NCBI GenBank assembly: GCA_910578745.1
Contig: CAJTSN010000059.1
Span: 1 to 7,980 of the forward strand
Direction: 5' to 3'
DNA: 7,980 nt
Source of the DNA: an uncultured Bacilli bacterium
GTDB taxonomy: Bacteria; Bacillota_I; Bacilli_A; RF39; UBA660
Part shown: piece after piece, positions 5,578 to 7,980 of the stretch
How the letters are laid out: every line of letters begins with the position of its first letter
Numbering within the stretch: the stretch's first letter is position 1
Notes under the pieces: model-generated
Told to the model about the DNA's origin: nothing
Seen by the model: the letters and a program-made list of their open reading frames with translations, nothing else
Database searches by the model: none
Translations under genes and position numbers: made by a program

Positions 5578-5586
5578 TGCTATTAT
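5578..5586 (+). promoter_or_regulatory. Extended -10 promoter of the NUDIX gene
   Basis: TGC followed by TATTAT (5581-5586) forms an extended -10 element about 45 bases before the chosen start codon. No good -35 is present at 16-18 bases. A second AT-rich candidate (TATAAA at 5540-5545) lies upstream. Confidence 0.4.
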
Positions 5587-5630
5587 AGATTTTTTTAGGA
5601 AAGGGTTTGGTAGGAATGGAGGAAAATAAA

Positions 5631-6251
5631 ATGAATAAGCAAGAAATTCTAGATTGGATTTCTCATCTGTCTTTACAAGAACAGAGAAATTTAACTTATG
5701 AACAGGTAAAAAACATTATGACTAATCTTTCTACTGATGAGATTATCATGTGGAGTAATCGTGTAGGATATCCTGTGTTTACAAGACTTTGTATGGGAAA
5801 TTTAAAACATAAGTTTGTTCTTTTACAAGATGGAGCAGCGGCTATTATTGTAAATGAAAAAGGGCAGATTTTATTGCAAAATCGCTCAGATAGAGATAAA
5901 TGGGGTCTTCCGGGAGGCTGCCAAGAATTGGGGGAGCGTTTTGAAGATACTGTGATTCGTGAAGTTCATGAAGAAACCAATCTAGAAGTAAGAGAAGAAG
6001 ATTTACAATTGATCGGAGTCATTTCAGGTGCAAGTAGAAGAAATAAGTATCCAAATGGGGATGTTGTCATAAATAATACGGTTCTTTATTGTATTAAGCA
6101 TTACTCTGGAGAACTAAAATGGGATGTAGAATCGAAAGAAATGCGTTTTTTTGATTTGAAAGATTTGCCCCAAAATCAAAACGATCCTGATTTGATAAAG
6201 GCTTATATTGATTTTATTCATAAAATAAATTCAAGTGATAAAAAGGATTGA
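5631..6251 (+). CDS. NUDIX hydrolase with N-terminal helical domain
   Basis: This predicted cytoplasmic pyrophosphohydrolase of 206 aa cleaves nucleoside-diphosphate-linked substrates; the exact substrate cannot be read from the sequence. The ATG at 5631 is chosen for the GGAGGA at 5618-5623. An in-frame ATG at 5616 with AGGAAAGGG upstream is the alternative and would add five residues. Residues 1-60 form a helical N-terminal region, and the NUDIX fold begins at QDGAAAIIVNEKGQILLQ (66-83). The NUDIX box G-x5-E-x7-REV-x-EE is at 96-118 with metal-binding E111, E114 and E115. The Gly that normally follows in EExGU is Asn117. The arrangement resembles the ADP-ribose-pyrophosphatase-like NUDIX proteins with an N-terminal domain seen in Firmicutes. 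The stop TGA runs directly into a terminator. Confidence 0.92.
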   Translation: MNKQEILDWISHLSLQEQRNLTYEQVKNIMTNLSTDEIIMWSNRVGYPVFTRLCMGNLKHKFVLLQDGAAAIIVNEKGQILLQNRSDRDKWGLPGGCQELGERFEDTVIREVHEETNLEVREEDLQLIGVISGASRRNKYPNGDVVINNTVLYCIKHYSGELKWDVESKEMRFFDLKDLPQNQNDPDLIKAYIDFIHKINSSDKKD

Positions 6252-6278
6252 AGACGATGGAACTTGCGTCTTTTTTTT
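6251..6278 (+). terminator. Intrinsic terminator of the NUDIX gene
   Basis: AAGACG (6251-6256) pairs with CGTCTT (6267-6272) around a 10-base loop, and a run of eight Ts (6271-6278) follows. The stem's first base is the last base of the TGA stop codon. Confidence 0.85.
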
Positions 6279-6373
6279 ATGAAATTCTTAATTTGTACTT
6301 TTATAAATTAAAATGAAGTTGATAAAAGAAAATCATTAAAAAAAATCAATTTACAGTTTTCTTATTTATTCGT

Positions 6374-6402
6374 TTTACAACTTCTATATTCCATGCTATA
6401 AT
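6374..6402 (+). promoter_or_regulatory. Promoter of the LCP gene
   Basis: TTTACA (6374-6379) and the consensus TATAAT (6397-6402) are separated by 17 bases, with an extended -10 TGC before the hexamer. Initiation near 6409 would place the ATG at 6411 at the extreme 5' end and supports ATG 6426 as the true start. Confidence 0.85.
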
Positions 6403-6425
6403 AAATACGAATGGAAGGTGGTCGT

Positions 6426-7919
6426 ATGGCACAACAAGTACATAAACGAAAAAATAATAAGGTGCGGAAAGTAATTAATATTGTAAGTGTTTGTAATGCT
6501 TTGTTTCTTTTTATTACATTCTTTTTATTGCTATTTAATCTTTTAAAAATGAATGTCATTCCAAATAAGTATATGATTTATCTTTGGATTTTTACGGGAG
6601 TGGTTCTTCTTATACTTATACTTCTCTTGCTTCCAAAAATTCGAAAAGAAGTTAAAGTCTTTTTTTGTATTTTATCCCTTCTTATTGGAGCCGTTTCAAC
6701 ATTTGGATTACTTAAAATTTGGGATACAACTGATTTTTTTAATAAAATATCGGCTTCAAATTATGAGGTAGAGCGCTACTATTTGCTTGTATTAAGTGAT
6801 TCAAAATACCAAAAAGGAAAAGAGATTCAAGAAGAGATTGTGGGGGTATATCCAAGTGGTGCAGATACTTATAAAAAAGCAATGACAAAATTAGAAGAAT
6901 TTAATAATAAAAAAGTGAAAGAATATGATGATTTATTAAAATTAGCCGATGACTTATTAAATAAAAAAATTAATGTGATTTTAATAAGCGATGCACATAA
7001 AGATGCTTTAGAAGAAAATGATGAAAAATTTGTAAATCTCACTAAAATTATAGAGACAATTGATGTAAAATCAGAAGTAAAAAATTTAATAAAAGAGGCA
7101 AAAGTAACACAGGAAGCTTTTAATGTTTATATTAGTGGAATTGATACATATGGACCTATTGCAACAAGATCAAGAAGTGATGTCAATATTATCATGACCA
7201 TTCATCCAAAAACAAATCAGATTATACTTACCTCAATTCCAAGAGATTATTATGTACAGCTTCATGGAACAACCGGACTTAAAGATAAATTAACGCATGC
7301 AGGAGTTCATGGTATTAATATGTCTATTCAAACAATAGAAGATTTACTAGATATTGATATCAATTATTATGTGCGTGTCAATTTCAATACATTGATTGAT
7401 TTAGTAGATGTTGTAGGAGGAGTCACAATTAATTCGGATATTGCTTTTACTCCTTGGACAGATTCTAGTTGTCCAATCAAAAAGGGAGAAAACAAATTAA
7501 ATGGGAAATGTGCTTTGGCTTTTTCTAGAGAACGTCATGCCTATGCATCAGGAGATAGACATAGAGGGCAAAATCAACAACAAGTGATTACGAAAATTAT
7601 TGAAAAAATGACAGAAAGTAAAACAATTATTAGTAAATATAGTGATATTTTAGGCACATTAGAAAACAGTTTTCAAACAAATATGGAAACAGAAGATATT
7701 TATGCATTAGTAAAGATGCAATTGGATAAAATGCCTAGTTGGAGTATTAATAATGTGAATTTGGATGGAACAGGAAGTATGTCTTATACCTATAGTTATC
7801 CAAATCAAAAATTGTCTGTAATGCTTCCAAAACAAGAGACAGTTACAAATGCAAAAGAGATTATTAATGGTATTCAAGCAGGGAAAACATTTTCTGAATT
7901 GACTGCCCCAACTTCTTAA
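6426..7919 (+). CDS. LytR-CpsA-Psr (LCP) family cell-wall glycopolymer ligase
   Basis: LCP enzymes transfer lipid-linked glycopolymers (teichoic acids, capsule) onto peptidoglycan outside the membrane. The ATG at 6426 has GAAGGTGG at 6414-6421, and the product is 497 aa. A basic N terminus is followed by three hydrophobic segments (about 18-40, 50-70 and 78-97), then an extracellular accessory region (about 100-230, Lys/Glu-rich) and the LCP domain (about 231-397). LCP signatures are ISGIDTYG (236-243), RSRSDVNIIMTIHP (248-261), LTSIPRDYYV (268-277) with the conserved Arg-Asp, DKLTHAGVHG, and LAFSRERH...GDRHRGQNQQQV (364-387) with the conserved Arg and Gln residues. The three-helix plus accessory-domain layout and the length resemble streptococcal CpsA/Wzg rather than the single-helix LytR type. 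It has its own strong promoter. No capsule or teichoic acid genes are visible here, so the glycopolymer is unknown. Confidence 0.93.
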   Translation: MAQQVHKRKNNKVRKVINIVSVCNALFLFITFFLLLFNLLKMNVIPNKYMIYLWIFTGVVLLILILLLLPKIRKEVKVFFCILSLLIGAVSTFGLLKIWDTTDFFNKISASNYEVERYYLLVLSDSKYQKGKEIQEEIVGVYPSGADTYKKAMTKLEEFNNKKVKEYDDLLKLADDLLNKKINVILISDAHKDALEENDEKFVNLTKIIETIDVKSEVKNLIKEAKVTQEAFNVYISGIDTYGPIATRSRSDVNIIMTIHPKTNQIILTSIPRDYYVQLHGTTGLKDKLTHAGVHGINMSIQTIEDLLDIDINYYVRVNFNTLIDLVDVVGGVTINSDIAFTPWTDSSCPIKKGENKLNGKCALAFSRERHAYASGDRHRGQNQQQVITKIIEKMTESKTIISKYSDILGTLENSFQTNMETEDIYALVKMQLDKMPSWSINNVNLDGTGSMSYTYSYPNQKLSVMLPKQETVTNAKEIINGIQAGKTFSELTAPTS

Positions 7920-7959
7920 ACTTCCTTTTTAGAGAAGTGAGAATATGTAAATGAAAATA

Positions 7960-7980
7960 TGTAACTATTCAGACTTACAT
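7960..7980 (-). repeat. Right arm of 21-bp terminal inverted repeat
   Basis: The last 21 bases, ending CTATTCAGACTTACAT, are the exact reverse complement of 34-54. The repeat reaches the final base of the window, so its full length cannot be seen. It lies about 40 bases after the LCP stop codon. Confidence 0.75.

Noticed and set aside
6362..6559. 65-codon minus-strand reading frame at the LCP 5' end
   Set aside because: It lies over the LCP promoter and start with no ribosome site and no family resemblance, so it is a shadow of the real gene.
7920..7938. Hairpin ACTTC/GAAGT after the LCP stop codon as a terminator
   Set aside because: Only a 5-bp stem and no T-run follows, so I do not call it a terminator.
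1..7980. CRISPR array, rRNA or defence gene cluster
   Set aside because: No regularly spaced repeats, no rRNA signatures and no recognisable defence proteins are present.

Overview
The window is AT-rich chromosomal DNA with Firmicutes features: AGGAGG-type ribosome binding sites, sigma-A-like promoters often carrying an extended -10 (TGn), CCA-encoding tRNA genes and short hairpin-plus-T terminators. TGA acts as a stop: the NUDIX gene ends in TGA directly at a terminator, so this is not a UGA-Trp mollicute. A low-GC gut-type Bacilli/Erysipelotrichia-like bacterium is my best inference; the sequence alone does not fix the genus.

Layout. Positions 1-300 hold one arm of an inverted repeat whose partner is the last 21 bases of the window, then a complete tRNA-Leu(CAA) unit with promoter and terminator. 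Positions 300-3250 are accessory DNA: an unrecognised 91-aa gene, a promoter whose short leader ends in a strong intrinsic terminator, and a large serine recombinase gene broken twice. One break is a 1-nt frameshift near 1040. The other is a complete 1005-bp IS982-family element inserted near the 3' end. Near-identical 9-bp target duplications let the original recombinase tail be rejoined beyond the IS.

Positions 3400-4540 are a minus-strand block: tRNA-Thr(CGT) with promoter and terminator, and a class I glutamine-amidotransferase-like hydrolase (peptidase C26 / PuuD type) with its own promoter. Positions 4540-4890 have no convincing gene. Positions 4890-7920 are plus-strand single-gene units: a small single-pass membrane protein of unknown function, a NUDIX hydrolase with a strong terminator, and a LytR-CpsA-Psr (LCP) cell-wall glycopolymer ligase of the multi-membrane-segment CpsA type.

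The genes do not form an evident joint pathway. The picture is housekeeping genes (tRNAs, LCP, NUDIX, amidotransferase) interrupted by a decayed recombinase region and a newer IS. I do not see a convincing new multi-gene system. The most checkable oddities are the inverted repeat at the two window ends, the doubly broken recombinase, the attenuator-like leader in front of it, and the imperfect palindrome at its reconstructed 3' end.
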